A stretch of DNA of 64,000 nt. Source: UBA1422 sp963676385. GTDB taxonomy: Bacteria > Bacillota > Clostridia > Peptostreptococcales > Anaerovoracaceae. The notes beneath the pieces are model-generated. The model saw nothing but the letters and a program-made list of their open reading frames with translations. It ran no database searches and was not told the origin of the DNA. A program made the translations under genes and the position numbers. The DNA lies in NCBI GenBank assembly GCA_963676385.2, contig CAXXMM010000002.1, forward strand, positions 186,001 through 250,000. Reading direction: 5' to 3'. Below are positions 8,297-17,574 of the stretch, in pieces. Position 1 is the stretch's first letter, and each line of letters opens with the position of its first letter.

Positions 8297-10378
8297 ATGA
8301 AGAGAATAAATAAATTGAAAGGTCAAGGCGATGTCCATGGAGCCAAACACGTAGCAGACAGCCGGACCATAGGGCGAAATAAGAAAAATCACAAAAGGTT
8401 AATGGGGTATCTTTTGTTTTTCCCCGGTCTCATATTATATTTTGAAATTTGCTTGCGTATAGCAACAGGGCTGCCGCTTCTTGACATTGGTGTTTTATAT
8501 ACGGTCTTGTTTTCTTTGGCGATTGGTGGATTTATAACACTTGTACAGAACCTATTTGGACAGAAAGTCCGAAGCATCATCACGTGGGCATTTACTATTT
8601 TGTCCGCATTATACTTTGCATCTCAGTTCTTCTATTATTCTATTTTTGGTACTTTTTATACCTTTTACTCTATGTTGAATGGAGGGGGGGCTTTCCAATT
8701 TTACGAAACTATTTTGGCTACCTTTGCTAAGGTATGGATACCACTGCTGTTTTTCTTTTTCCCCATTGGGTTTTTGATTGTATCTAGAAATTTTAGATTA
8801 AAACAGCCCAAAGCCAGCAAAAGACAAAAGTTGGCATTGTTGTTGGCAGTAGTTGTTCTTCAAGGAATTTCTGTGTTTTCCGTTTGGATGGATCAAGGGG
8901 ATGGATTGAATTCACATATTCTTTATTTTGAATCAGGTGACGCGGCATATAGTGTCTCCCGGTTTGGTGCACTTACTGCACTACGATTAGACATTGAAAA
9001 AACAATATTTCCACCTTCGGATAGTGCCTATGGGCATGTTGATGAAGAACGAGGCCACGCTGCTTCAAAAAGTGGAATGCCTGATTCCATATATGGTGAA
9101 CAGGTATTGGATTTGAATTTTGATAAGTTGATTCAAGATGCTCCAAATAATACGATTAAGGCCTTGCATAAATACTTTGAGTCGGTTGTGCCAACAAATA
9201 AAAACGAATATACCGGAAAATTTCAAGGGTATAATTTGATTTTAATTACGGCAGAGGGATTTAGCCCTTATGTTTTGAACAAAGAACTGACCCCAACTTT
9301 ATATAAAATGGCAACAGAAGGGTATCAATTTACTAATTTTTACAACCCGATTTGGGGGGTAAGCACCCTGGACGGGGAATATGTGGAATGTACTGGGTTA
9401 CTTCCCAAGTCCGGCGTTTGGAGTTTTAAAGAATCAGCTAGTAACGACTTGCCCTTTACCATGGGGAATCAGTTCCGATTTCTTGGATTGACTCCCCGGG
9501 CTTACCATGATCACACCTATAGTTACTATGGTAGAGACCTTTCCCATCCCAATGCAGGGTACTTGTACAAAGGTCTGGGGAACGGGTTGAGCATAAAGAA
9601 GACCTGGCCGGAATCGGATTTGGAGATGATGAAAAAAACCGTAGATGAGTATATCGATGATCCCTATTTCCATACCTACTATATGACAGTAAGCGGCCAT
9701 CTCAACTATACGTTTACAGGAAACGCCATGGCTGCAAAACACAAAAGTGAGGTTCAAGATTTACCATACTCAGACCATTGTAAGGCATACATTGCTTGCA
9801 ACATAGAATTTGATCGTGCTATGGGGTATCTGCTCAAACGATTGGAAGAGGCTGGGGTTTTGAATCACACACTCATTGTATTTTCCAATGACCATTATCC
9901 TTATGGGTTGACAGAGGGAGAGCAACTTGAACTGGCTGGTTTGGATAGTTTTGACCCCTCCTATGAAATGTATCATAGCCGACTGGTCATCTGGAGTGGT
10001 GACATGAAGGGGGATTCAGGGAAAAAAGTTGATAAAGTTTGTTCTCAGGCGGATATTATCCCAACCATATCGAATTTGCTTGGACTTCCTTACGATTCAC
10101 GCATGCTTTCCGGAACAGATATTTTTTCCGATAGCGAAGGATTGGTTATCTACAAAGATTATAGTTGGCAAACTGAAAAGGGAATTTATATTGCCCCAGA
10201 ACGGAAATTCTATCCAGTTAAGGGGGCAAAAGTGGATAGCGTTTACATTGAAAGGATGACAAGCCGTGTCCGCAATACTTTCTGGGCGTCTACAAAAATA
10301 TTAGAAACCAATTACTATCAGTATATTCTTACCAAAGAACAGAAAAAAGTACTAGACAATCCAATTCCTTTGCCATAA
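8297..10378 (+). CDS. LTA synthase family protein (membrane sulfatase-fold phosphoglycerol transferase)
   Basis: A protein of about 693 residues with five hydrophobic N-terminal segments (roughly residues 35-215) and an extracellular sulfatase-fold domain. The catalytic region shows ITAEGFSPYV (metal site), STLDGE with the nucleophilic Thr position of LtaS-type enzymes, and SNDHYPYG (metal Asp/His). Enzymes of this family transfer glycerol-phosphate from phosphatidylglycerol to a glycolipid or glycan outside the membrane. The start at 8297 has the Shine-Dalgarno GGGGAG and sits at a sensible distance from the promoter; an ATG at 8279 in the same frame is the alternative. Whether it makes lipoteichoic acid or decorates another polymer cannot be decided here. 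A Dlt-like operon lies 26 kb downstream. Confidence 0.85.
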   Translation: MKRINKLKGQGDVHGAKHVADSRTIGRNKKNHKRLMGYLLFFPGLILYFEICLRIATGLPLLDIGVLYTVLFSLAIGGFITLVQNLFGQKVRSIITWAFTILSALYFASQFFYYSIFGTFYTFYSMLNGGGAFQFYETILATFAKVWIPLLFFFFPIGFLIVSRNFRLKQPKASKRQKLALLLAVVVLQGISVFSVWMDQGDGLNSHILYFESGDAAYSVSRFGALTALRLDIEKTIFPPSDSAYGHVDEERGHAASKSGMPDSIYGEQVLDLNFDKLIQDAPNNTIKALHKYFESVVPTNKNEYTGKFQGYNLILITAEGFSPYVLNKELTPTLYKMATEGYQFTNFYNPIWGVSTLDGEYVECTGLLPKSGVWSFKESASNDLPFTMGNQFRFLGLTPRAYHDHTYSYYGRDLSHPNAGYLYKGLGNGLSIKKTWPESDLEMMKKTVDEYIDDPYFHTYYMTVSGHLNYTFTGNAMAAKHKSEVQDLPYSDHCKAYIACNIEFDRAMGYLLKRLEEAGVLNHTLIVFSNDHYPYGLTEGEQLELAGLDSFDPSYEMYHSRLVIWSGDMKGDSGKKVDKVCSQADIIPTISNLLGLPYDSRMLSGTDIFSDSEGLVIYKDYSWQTEKGIYIAPERKFYPVKGAKVDSVYIERMTSRVRNTFWASTKILETNYYQYILTKEQKKVLDNPIPLP

Positions 10379-10453
10379 AGGAAACAATGCACCAACACAA
10401 TCCGAGAGTTTTTATGAACGTATATTTTTTGTTGATAAAGGAAAGGCGTTGAT

Positions 10454-12862
10454 ATGGATATTGAAGTCATCATTGCACTGGTACAAAATATTGCAATTCT
10501 AGTTGCACTGGTTTTCATTTACTCTTTGCTGCTGAACAATAAAATGACCGGCAAAATATATTACAAGTTTGCATTGGGATTGTTTAACGGACTCATCGGC
10601 ATATTATTGATGTGGACGGCATTGCGCCTGGACAATGGGGTTATCTTTGACACCCGATCCATATTGATTAGTGTATCAGGCATGTTCTTTGGGGTCATTC
10701 CAACGGCAATTGCAGGGATTATTATGATAATATATCGCGTTTTTATTGGCGGATCGGGGATGCTGATGGGAATTTTGGTTGTCATTACCACCTCGCTTAT
10801 TGGCATGGCCGGTCACAAATTTTCTTTCAAAAAAATCATGAAAACCTCCAAACATAGAGGAATAAAATTTTACGTTTTTGGTCTGATTGTTCATGCAGAT
10901 ATGTTGTTGTGCATGCTTGCTCTGCCAAGGGAATTACAGCATGAAACCTGGGATTCTATATTTTGGCCTGTCATGATTCTATACCCATTGGGCACCTATT
11001 TGCTTTGTAAAATTCTTTTGGATCAAATGCACCAACACGCGTTGGTTGTGAAGATAGCGGAAAGCGAAGAAAAATATAGAAGAATTGCGGACAATACATC
11101 TGACATGATTTGGACGACAGATGCGAATTTAAAACTCACTTATGTAAGCCCATCTTCAGAAAAAATATTTGGTGAAACACCCAAAGAATATATTGCCCAG
11201 CCCTTTGATAAGCGATTTGCGCCTGAAGATAAAGAGGCGTGCTTAAGCTTCTTACAAGATATTATATCAAAACGGCAGGGCGGAGATAAAATATCAAAAG
11301 GTTCCCCCATACTGGAATGCCGTCATCTAACAAAAGATGGACTGCCAATTTGGATTTCTATGAGCGCCAACGGAATCTGGGATGAGAAGGGACAATTAAT
11401 CGGCATTACAGGAATCATCCGAGATATCAATTCTCTTAAAAAAATTGAAATTGAGAACAACAGGCAGCATGCCTTAACGGCAGCAATTATCGATGCCATT
11501 CCGGATATTATTTTCTACAAGGATGTGAATGGAATTTATCAGGGAGGCAACAAGGCCTTTGCCAAAAGTTGCGGTAGACCTAAACGGGAAATCTTTGGCA
11601 AAACCGATTTTGATTTATTCCCTCTGGAAGCGGCTGAATCATTTCAAAATTACGACCGTCTTGTTATGACAAAAAGACGGCAGAAACATAATGAAGAGGT
11701 ATTCTTCTATGCGGATGGTACAAAAGGATATTTGGACACCTTAAAAACCCCATTTTGGGCTTTAGATGGCAGTGTGGCCGGCATTATTGGAATCAGTAGA
11801 GATATTACTGAGCGGAAGGAAAAAGAAAATGAAATTCAGCATATTGCCTTCCATGATTATTTAACGGGACTGTATAATCGGCGGTACTATGAAGAGGAAC
11901 TAAACCGATTGAATGTTTCCAGAAATTTGCCCTTGTCCATTGTCATGGGAGATGTGAATGGACTGAAATTAGTTAATGATTCCTTCGGTCATGGCTATGG
12001 AGATTTGCTGCTTCAAAAAGTTGCTCAGATTATGAAAGGACACTGCCGAACGGATGACATCATTGCACGGTTTGGCGGGGACGAATTTGTTTTATTGTTA
12101 CCGAATACCAGTGCCAAGGAGACAGAAATCATTTTAAATCGAATTCATGATTCATTAGGCAGAGAATCCGTTAATGGAATCAATCTATCGGTATCCTTTG
12201 GGTATCAAACCAAGGTAGAGGAATCAGAGGATATTGAATCCATTTCCAAACGGGCAGAAGATATGATGTATCGAAACAAGCTTTTGGTTAGTTCCAGTGT
12301 TCGCAGCAAAACCATAGACATCATTATGAATACCCTTTACGAAAAGAATAACCGGGAAATGCTCCATTCAAAAAGAGTAAGCGATATTTGTGAAAAATTT
12401 GCCGCTTTCATGGGATTAAGTAGCGGCAGCATTGAACAAGTTACCGTGGCAGGGTTAATGCATGACATTGGAAAAATCGGTATAGACGAAAAAATCCTAA
12501 ATAGCCCTAATAAGTTGACAGACGAAGAGTGGGTTGAGATGAAAAAGCACTCGGAAATTGGATATCGCATTCTCAGTGCGTCAGAGGAGTTTGCTGAAAC
12601 GGCTTGTTTTGTATTGGAACATCAGGAAAAATGGGATGGTACAGGGTATCCACAGGGCATCAGCGGGGAGACAATTTCTTTGGAGGCAAGAATCATTGCT
12701 ATTGCCGATGCCTTTGATGCTATGACTCGGGCACGGACCTATGGAACTGTTTTTACTCCACAACAGGCCTTGGTGGAAATCAGCAATTGCGCCGGCAGTC
12801 ATTTTGACCCCCAATTGGCAATGGAATTTGTTACAAATTATGAAAAAATATTTGGGTGGTAG
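10454..12862 (+). CDS. Membrane sensor with 5TM, PAS-PAS, GGDEF and HD-GYP domains (c-di-GMP turnover)
   Basis: An 802-residue protein with this order: a LytS-like five-helix membrane sensor (about 1-190), two PAS domains (about 200-320 and 335-450), GGDEF (about 455-615) and HD-GYP (about 630-800). The GGDEF motif is intact (FGGDEF near residue 540), with an RxxD inhibitory site (RTDD) five residues before it. The HD-GYP part retains HDIGKIG and EKWDGTGYP. Both synthesis and hydrolysis of cyclic di-GMP therefore look possible, with PAS and membrane domains choosing between them. It ends with TAG. The next gene begins 25 nt later, so co-transcription is likely. Confidence 0.9.
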   Translation: MDIEVIIALVQNIAILVALVFIYSLLLNNKMTGKIYYKFALGLFNGLIGILLMWTALRLDNGVIFDTRSILISVSGMFFGVIPTAIAGIIMIIYRVFIGGSGMLMGILVVITTSLIGMAGHKFSFKKIMKTSKHRGIKFYVFGLIVHADMLLCMLALPRELQHETWDSIFWPVMILYPLGTYLLCKILLDQMHQHALVVKIAESEEKYRRIADNTSDMIWTTDANLKLTYVSPSSEKIFGETPKEYIAQPFDKRFAPEDKEACLSFLQDIISKRQGGDKISKGSPILECRHLTKDGLPIWISMSANGIWDEKGQLIGITGIIRDINSLKKIEIENNRQHALTAAIIDAIPDIIFYKDVNGIYQGGNKAFAKSCGRPKREIFGKTDFDLFPLEAAESFQNYDRLVMTKRRQKHNEEVFFYADGTKGYLDTLKTPFWALDGSVAGIIGISRDITERKEKENEIQHIAFHDYLTGLYNRRYYEEELNRLNVSRNLPLSIVMGDVNGLKLVNDSFGHGYGDLLLQKVAQIMKGHCRTDDIIARFGGDEFVLLLPNTSAKETEIILNRIHDSLGRESVNGINLSVSFGYQTKVEESEDIESISKRAEDMMYRNKLLVSSSVRSKTIDIIMNTLYEKNNREMLHSKRVSDICEKFAAFMGLSSGSIEQVTVAGLMHDIGKIGIDEKILNSPNKLTDEEWVEMKKHSEIGYRILSASEEFAETACFVLEHQEKWDGTGYPQGISGETISLEARIIAIADAFDAMTRARTYGTVFTPQQALVEISNCAGSHFDPQLAMEFVTNYEKIFGW

Positions 12863-12887
12863 GATTCACAAAGGGAGGAGACTTTCA

Positions 12888-13769
12888 ATGCAAAGTGTAA
12901 GAATTGTATATTATACGGGAACCGGCAGTACCAAACTGGTTGCACAGGCGTTTGCAGAACAGTTTCGTTCAAAGGGTCTTCAGGTGCAGATGCAGGTTAT
13001 TCGGGCAGGGGGAGAACAGCTGGATGAAGCGTATGATTTGCTGCTGCTACTTTATCCTGTATATGCTTTTCGGGCACCGGAACCTGTTTATCATTGGCTT
13101 CAACATGAGATGAAATCAGCCGCTATGCCTGCAGCAGTCATCTCAGTCTCCGGAGGAGGTGAGGTGAGCCCTAATACTGCCTGCCGGCATAAAGTGATAC
13201 GCCAGCTGGAAAAAAAGAGTTATTCCGTGATTTATGAAAAAATGGCGGTAATGCCATCTAATATTGCCATTGCCACCAAGGCGCCGGTGGATAAAATGCT
13301 GTTGGAACTGCTTCCCACTTTTGTTTCCGCTGTGGTGCACGAAATTATATGTGGCGTTCGTCGACGAACAAAACCCGGATTTTTTGATCGATGTATGGCA
13401 TGCCTGGGCAGTGCAGAAAAATATGGGGCCCATTTTTGGGGGAAACGAATTAGTGCATCCCATGATTGTATTGGCTGTGGATGGTGTGTCGAACATTGTC
13501 CATCTGCAAACATCAACATGGACGAAGGAAAACCGGTCTTTAGTAGGCATTGCTTCCTTTGTATGAACTGCCTGTATGGATGTCCACAGGGTGCGCTTGA
13601 ACCTAGAATTGGGAAGTTTTTGGTTATTAAAACCGGTTATGATATCAATAAACTCGGACAATGCCCAAAGACTGAAATGGTCACAGCGGAACAACTGAAT
13701 CGATTGACACCCGGTGCATTGTGGAGTGGGGTGCGAAAATATATTGGGGAGAATATTAGTGAAGGATAA
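12888..13769 (+). CDS. EFR1-type flavodoxin-ferredoxin fusion protein
   Basis: A protein of about 293 residues. The N-terminal flavodoxin-like half begins with an FMN phosphate loop (YYTGTGSTKLVA). A C-terminal pair of [4Fe-4S] motifs (CIGCGWCVEHCPS and CFLCMNCLYGCPQ) completes the EFR1 layout common in Clostridia. It is probably a soluble low-potential electron carrier. The start at 12888 is set by AAGGGAGG 8-14 nt upstream; the frame is open earlier but runs into the preceding gene. It overlaps the following glycosylase start by 11 bp. Confidence 0.87.
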   Translation: MQSVRIVYYTGTGSTKLVAQAFAEQFRSKGLQVQMQVIRAGGEQLDEAYDLLLLLYPVYAFRAPEPVYHWLQHEMKSAAMPAAVISVSGGGEVSPNTACRHKVIRQLEKKSYSVIYEKMAVMPSNIAIATKAPVDKMLLELLPTFVSAVVHEIICGVRRRTKPGFFDRCMACLGSAEKYGAHFWGKRISASHDCIGCGWCVEHCPSANINMDEGKPVFSRHCFLCMNCLYGCPQGALEPRIGKFLVIKTGYDINKLGQCPKTEMVTAEQLNRLTPGALWSGVRKYIGENISEG

Positions 13770-14385
13770 AATCGTATCAACATTTTCTATTCTCGAGAAC
13801 CTGCTGGATAAGGACTCCTCCCTAGAGGGGATTATCAAAAAATATGGCTCCATTGAGGTGCCCATACAATTGGATTACTTTGCTTCCCTTTCTTCGTCCA
13901 TTGTTGGACAACAATTATCCAACCGAGTTGCCGAGGTTTTGTGGAATAGATTGAACATGCTAACTGAAAACCAGGTAACTCCTGAGAAAATTCTAATGCT
14001 AGAAAATGAAACTTTAAGACAAATTGGGATTTCCTATTCGAAAATCCGTTATCTAAAAGAACTTGCAGGAGCAGTAGATGATGGGTCTTTGAAACTGGAC
14101 GGATTGGATCAACTGGAGGATGAGGAAATTGTCAAGCAACTCACGGGGATAAAAGGGATTGGGCCATGGACAGCAGAAATGTTTTTGATTTTTTCCATGG
14201 GACGGATGGATATTTTTTCTGTTGGCGATGCCGGACTATGTCGGGCAGTTCAATGGCTATATGGTTTGGAAGAAATGCCATCCAAAGAACAACTTGTTCA
14301 AATTAGTGAAAAATGGTCACCTTACCGGACAATTGCATCCTTGTATTTGTGGAAGGCGCTGGATGAGAATTACATAAAGGAATAA
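13759..14385 (+). CDS. DNA-3-methyladenine glycosylase (AlkA-type, HhH-GPD family)
   Basis: A 208-residue base-excision repair enzyme that removes alkylated purines. The helix-hairpin-helix (LTGIKGIGPWTAEM) is followed by the catalytic Asp in FSVGDAGLCRAV. The N-terminal IVGQQLSNRVAEV is also typical. The GTG at 13759 is preferred over an earlier in-frame ATG because it follows a GGGGAGA Shine-Dalgarno and matches the usual length. It overlaps the EFR1 gene by 11 bp and is the last gene of this run; a strong promoter for the trp leader follows. Confidence 0.88.
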   Translation: MKDKIVSTFSILENLLDKDSSLEGIIKKYGSIEVPIQLDYFASLSSSIVGQQLSNRVAEVLWNRLNMLTENQVTPEKILMLENETLRQIGISYSKIRYLKELAGAVDDGSLKLDGLDQLEDEEIVKQLTGIKGIGPWTAEMFLIFSMGRMDIFSVGDAGLCRAVQWLYGLEEMPSKEQLVQISEKWSPYRTIASLYLWKALDENYIKE

Positions 14386-14434
14386 ATCTTTATAGAAACC
14401 CTTGAAATTATACATAAATCACAAAAAAAACCTG

Positions 14435-14464
14435 TTGACAATCAACCAATTTGTATGTTATGCT
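14435..14464 (+). promoter_or_regulatory. Promoter of the trpB attenuator leader
   Basis: A consensus TTGACA (14435-14440) is followed after 18 nt by TATGCT (14459-14464). Transcription would begin just before the leader Shine-Dalgarno AAAGGAG (14474). Confidence 0.7.
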
Positions 14465-14486
14465 CAAAAAAATAAAGGAGACAAGG

Positions 14487-14588
14487 ATGTATAGAATTAG
14501 TGCAAACAGTTTTGCTTGGTGGTGGTGCAGCTTTATGGATCGAATACATAAGGTTTCTTCATTATGCAGTACCGATTGCACAATTTAA
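14487..14588 (+). CDS. Tryptophan leader peptide (attenuator sensor)
   Basis: A 33-codon open frame with a good Shine-Dalgarno (AAAGGAG, 6 nt before ATG). Residues 11-13 are three consecutive UGG Trp codons (14517-14525), the hallmark of ribosome-mediated attenuation. Its stop (14586-14588) lies 29 nt before a terminator hairpin, and the next gene is a tryptophan synthase beta homologue. A segment downstream of the Trp codons (14552-14560) can pair with the 3' inner arm of the terminator (14635-14642), a plausible antiterminator. Scarce charged tRNA-Trp would stall the ribosome on the UGG run and permit readthrough. It is too short for standard gene finders. Confidence 0.88.
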   Translation: MYRISANSFAWWWCSFMDRIHKVSSLCSTDCTI

Positions 14589-14617
14589 CCAAAATCTCTG
14601 AGATAATGTTAATTGAG

Positions 14618-14653
14618 CGCCTGGAGTTCTGAAAGAAGAACCCCAGGCGTTTT
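14618..14653 (+). terminator. Attenuator terminator upstream of trpB
   Basis: The stem CGCCTGG (14618-14624) pairs with CCAGGCG (14643-14649). An inner extension GTTCT/AGAAC closes a small loop, and TTTT follows. It lies between the Trp leader peptide and the trpB start, the position of a transcription attenuator. Confidence 0.85.
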
Positions 14654-14686
14654 GAGTTTTGTCGAAAAAGAAAGGAATGGACAGAG

Positions 14687-16069
14687 ATGGAAAAAAATAT
14701 TGAGAAAGTACCCTACAAAATTTATTTAAGTGAAGATGAGATGCCAAAACAATGGCATAATGTTCGGGCGGCCATGAAGGAAAAGCCTGAGGGATTTATG
14801 AATCCTGCCAACGGGGAACCTCTTCCGGGCGAAGCACTTACTCCCATTTTCTGTGAAGAATTAATTGAGCAGGAAATGAATACCAGTGATGAATTTATTC
14901 CTATTCCCCAGGGAATTCAAGATTTCTACAAAATGTATCGCCCCTCTCCCTTGGTTCGTGCATATTGTCTGGAACAGGCACTGGGCACACCGGCAAAAAT
15001 TTTCTACAAGTTTGAAGGGAACAACACTTCCGGCAGCCATAAGTTAAACTCGGCGGCAGCTCAAGTGTACTATGCAAAAAAACAAGGACTTACCCATTTA
15101 ACCACTGAAACCGGAGCGGGACAATGGGGAAGTGCGTTGTCCATGGCATGTGCATTTTATGGTTTGGATCTGAATGTGTTCATGGTGAAAGTTTCTAGCG
15201 AACAAAAGCCATACAGAAAGGTTCTAATGGAAACTTATGGCGCAAACGTTATTCCATCCCCATCGGACCAAACAGAGGTAGGCAGAAAAATTTTAGCTGA
15301 AAACCCGGGAACCGGTGGAAGCTTGGGATGCGCAATTTCTGAAGCCATTGAAGTGGCTATGAAAACTGACAACTGCCGGTATGTTTTGGGAAGCGTGCTG
15401 AATCACGTACTGTTGCATCAGTCTATCATTGGACAGGAATCAAAGATTGCCTTGGATAAATATGGTGTGACACCGGATGTGATTATTGGCTGTGCCGGGG
15501 GCGGCTCCAATTTGGGTGGTTTGATTTCACCTTTTATGGCGGATAAAATCAGAGGCATTAACGACACTCAATTTATTGCGATTGAACCTGCCAGTTGCCC
15601 TAGCCTGACTCGAGGCAAATTTGCACTGGATTTTGGCGATACGGGCCAAACTACACCGCTTATGAGAATGTACACTTTAGGTGCCGGGTTTATGCCTTCG
15701 CCAAACCATGCAGGTGGATTGCGATATCATGGCATGAGCCCCATTATATCCAAACTGTATCATGATGGATATTTGACGGCTAAATCCTATGCACAGACCG
15801 AAGTATTTGACGCAGCTACAATATTTGCGAGAAACGAAGGGATCCTTCCGGCTCCGGAAAGTGCTCACGCAATTAAAGCTGCAATGGATGAGGCAATCAA
15901 GTGTAAGGAAACCGGGGAAGAAAAAGTAATTCTTTTCGGACTGACCGGAACCGGATATTTTGACATGGCAGCCTATCAAAATTATAATAATGGGGACATG
16001 AACGATTACATCCCCACAGATGCGGATTTGGAGAAGGGGTTTGCAACGCTACCAAAATTTGATAAATAA
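14687..16069 (+). CDS. trpB: TrpB2-type tryptophan synthase beta subunit-like PLP enzyme
   Basis: A 460-residue PLP enzyme of the long TrpB2 class, which condenses indole with serine (or phosphoserine in some members) to give tryptophan. The PLP lysine lies in GSHKLNSA, and the glycine-rich phosphate loop is GCAGGGSNLGG. Also typical are TETGAGQWGSAL and RPSPL near the N-terminus. The length and the N-terminal extension KIYLSEDEMPKQWHN separate it from the roughly 400-residue TrpB1 that pairs with TrpA. No trpA or other trp gene is adjacent, so it may salvage free indole. Expression is evidently set by the upstream Trp-codon attenuator, which supports a real tryptophan-forming role. Confidence 0.92.
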   Translation: MEKNIEKVPYKIYLSEDEMPKQWHNVRAAMKEKPEGFMNPANGEPLPGEALTPIFCEELIEQEMNTSDEFIPIPQGIQDFYKMYRPSPLVRAYCLEQALGTPAKIFYKFEGNNTSGSHKLNSAAAQVYYAKKQGLTHLTTETGAGQWGSALSMACAFYGLDLNVFMVKVSSEQKPYRKVLMETYGANVIPSPSDQTEVGRKILAENPGTGGSLGCAISEAIEVAMKTDNCRYVLGSVLNHVLLHQSIIGQESKIALDKYGVTPDVIIGCAGGGSNLGGLISPFMADKIRGINDTQFIAIEPASCPSLTRGKFALDFGDTGQTTPLMRMYTLGAGFMPSPNHAGGLRYHGMSPIISKLYHDGYLTAKSYAQTEVFDAATIFARNEGILPAPESAHAIKAAMDEAIKCKETGEEKVILFGLTGTGYFDMAAYQNYNNGDMNDYIPTDADLEKGFATLPKFDK

Positions 16070-16124
16070 TGGAGTCAATGTAAGGATAATGCACTTACGA
16101 AAATAACATTGATACAAAAATGAA

Positions 16125-16155
16125 AAATGCTTCGCAAATTTGCGAGGCATTTTTA
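16125..16155 (+). terminator. Terminator after trpB
   Basis: An AAATGC-TTCGCAAA / TTTGCGA-GCATTT hairpin with one mismatch is followed by a T run, just upstream of the decarboxylase gene. Confidence 0.8.
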
Positions 16156-16213
16156 TTCCCTCGTGGTAGGAATGATGGTACAATTAGTTTATGTGAATTA
16201 ATTGGAGGTGGAG

Positions 16214-17554
16214 ATGACTTTACATCATGGATTGACCTATGGTTTCCCTGAGTTGGAATCAGATGCAGGAGATACTCTGTCACTGTTAAAAACGGAATTG
16301 ACAAAAGACGGAAGCGCAAAAAAAAATTTAGCCACCTTTTGCCAAACTTATGAATCCCCAGAAGTCCATGAGTTAATGGATTTGTCCATCAGCAAAAATA
16401 TGATTGACAAGGACGAATATCCGGAGACCGCTCGGATTGAAGAATATTGTGTTCATATGATTGCGGATCTGTGGAATGCGCCCAAGGAGGGGAACCCTGC
16501 GGGGACATCAACGGTTGGATCTTCCGAGGCTTGTATGTTGGGGGGGCTGGCCATGTATTGGAGATGGCGGGAAAAACGACAACAGGCGGGGGAGGATTGG
16601 TCCAATCCGAATCTTGTTACCGGACCGGTTCAAGTATGCTGGGAAAAGTTTTGCCGATATTGGGATATTGAGCTGCGGCAAGCACCAATGGAAGAAGGGG
16701 AATATGCCATGACTCCTGGGCAGATGTTGGACAGGATAGATGAAAACACCATTGGAGTTGTAGCCACTCTAGGCCTTACCTTTACCGGAAAATATGAGTC
16801 CATTGAAGCTTTGTGCCAGGCATTGGACGACTATGAAACTCAGACAGGAAGCAATTTGCATGTTCACGTGGATGCTGCCTCCGGCGGGTTTTTGGCACCC
16901 TTTTGCGCCCCTGATATTCCATGGGATTTTCGAAATCCAAGGGTGCTGTCTATTAGTGCTTCCGGTCATAAATTTGGGCTGGCACCCCTTGGCTGCGGTT
17001 GGATATTGTGGAGAACTCATGATGACTTGCCGGAAAGATTGATTTTCCATGTGAATTATCTGGGCGGGGACGAAGAAGTTTACCAACTGAATTTTTCTAG
17101 GCCGGCAGGGCCGGTTATTTCCCAGTACTTTGAATTCCGTAGGTTGGGGCATCAAGGTTATCGACGAATTCAGATGCATTCTTATGAGATTGCTCAATGG
17201 TTGGCAAAAAAAATGGAAGAGACCGGCTGCTTTGAAATGATTTTTGATGGGAATCCCAAGGAAGGCATCCCGGCGCTCTCCTGGCGATTAGCAAGGGGAA
17301 AATTCGTTTCTTTTAATCTATATCATCTATCTGAGGGGTTGCGGAAAAAAGGTTGGCAGGTTCCTGCTTATTCTCTTCCGGCAAATGCCCAAGAGATTAT
17401 TGTCCAACGGATTTTAATCAGACAAGACTTTACCATGTCCATGGCCAAAGAGTTTATGAAAGATTTACGCGAAACATTGGTTTTCTTGGAAACCAACCAA
17501 ACAGAGGCCCGGTTGACCCAAAAATTTGCCGGTGGCTTCAACCACGCAAGATAA
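16214..17554 (+). CDS. gadB: Glutamate decarboxylase (PLP-dependent)
   Basis: A 446-residue group II decarboxylase very like Escherichia coli GadB along its whole length. It shows NLATFCQTYE, LMDLSI, GSSEACMLGG, HVDAASGGFLAPF and the PLP-lysine motif SASGHKFGLAPLGCGW. The reaction is L-glutamate to GABA plus CO2, consuming one proton, used for acid tolerance or energy through antiport. The ATG at 16214 follows GGAGG with 5 nt spacing; a TTG at 16202 lies in the Shine-Dalgarno itself. The next two genes are membrane proteins in the same direction, but neither is a GadC-type antiporter, which is unusual. The C-terminus has no GadB-like HKHT tail. Confidence 0.92.
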   Translation: MTLHHGLTYGFPELESDAGDTLSLLKTELTKDGSAKKNLATFCQTYESPEVHELMDLSISKNMIDKDEYPETARIEEYCVHMIADLWNAPKEGNPAGTSTVGSSEACMLGGLAMYWRWREKRQQAGEDWSNPNLVTGPVQVCWEKFCRYWDIELRQAPMEEGEYAMTPGQMLDRIDENTIGVVATLGLTFTGKYESIEALCQALDDYETQTGSNLHVHVDAASGGFLAPFCAPDIPWDFRNPRVLSISASGHKFGLAPLGCGWILWRTHDDLPERLIFHVNYLGGDEEVYQLNFSRPAGPVISQYFEFRRLGHQGYRRIQMHSYEIAQWLAKKMEETGCFEMIFDGNPKEGIPALSWRLARGKFVSFNLYHLSEGLRKKGWQVPAYSLPANAQEIIVQRILIRQDFTMSMAKEFMKDLRETLVFLETNQTEARLTQKFAGGFNHAR

Positions 17555-17574
17555 TTTCATTTGGAGGCAAGTCA

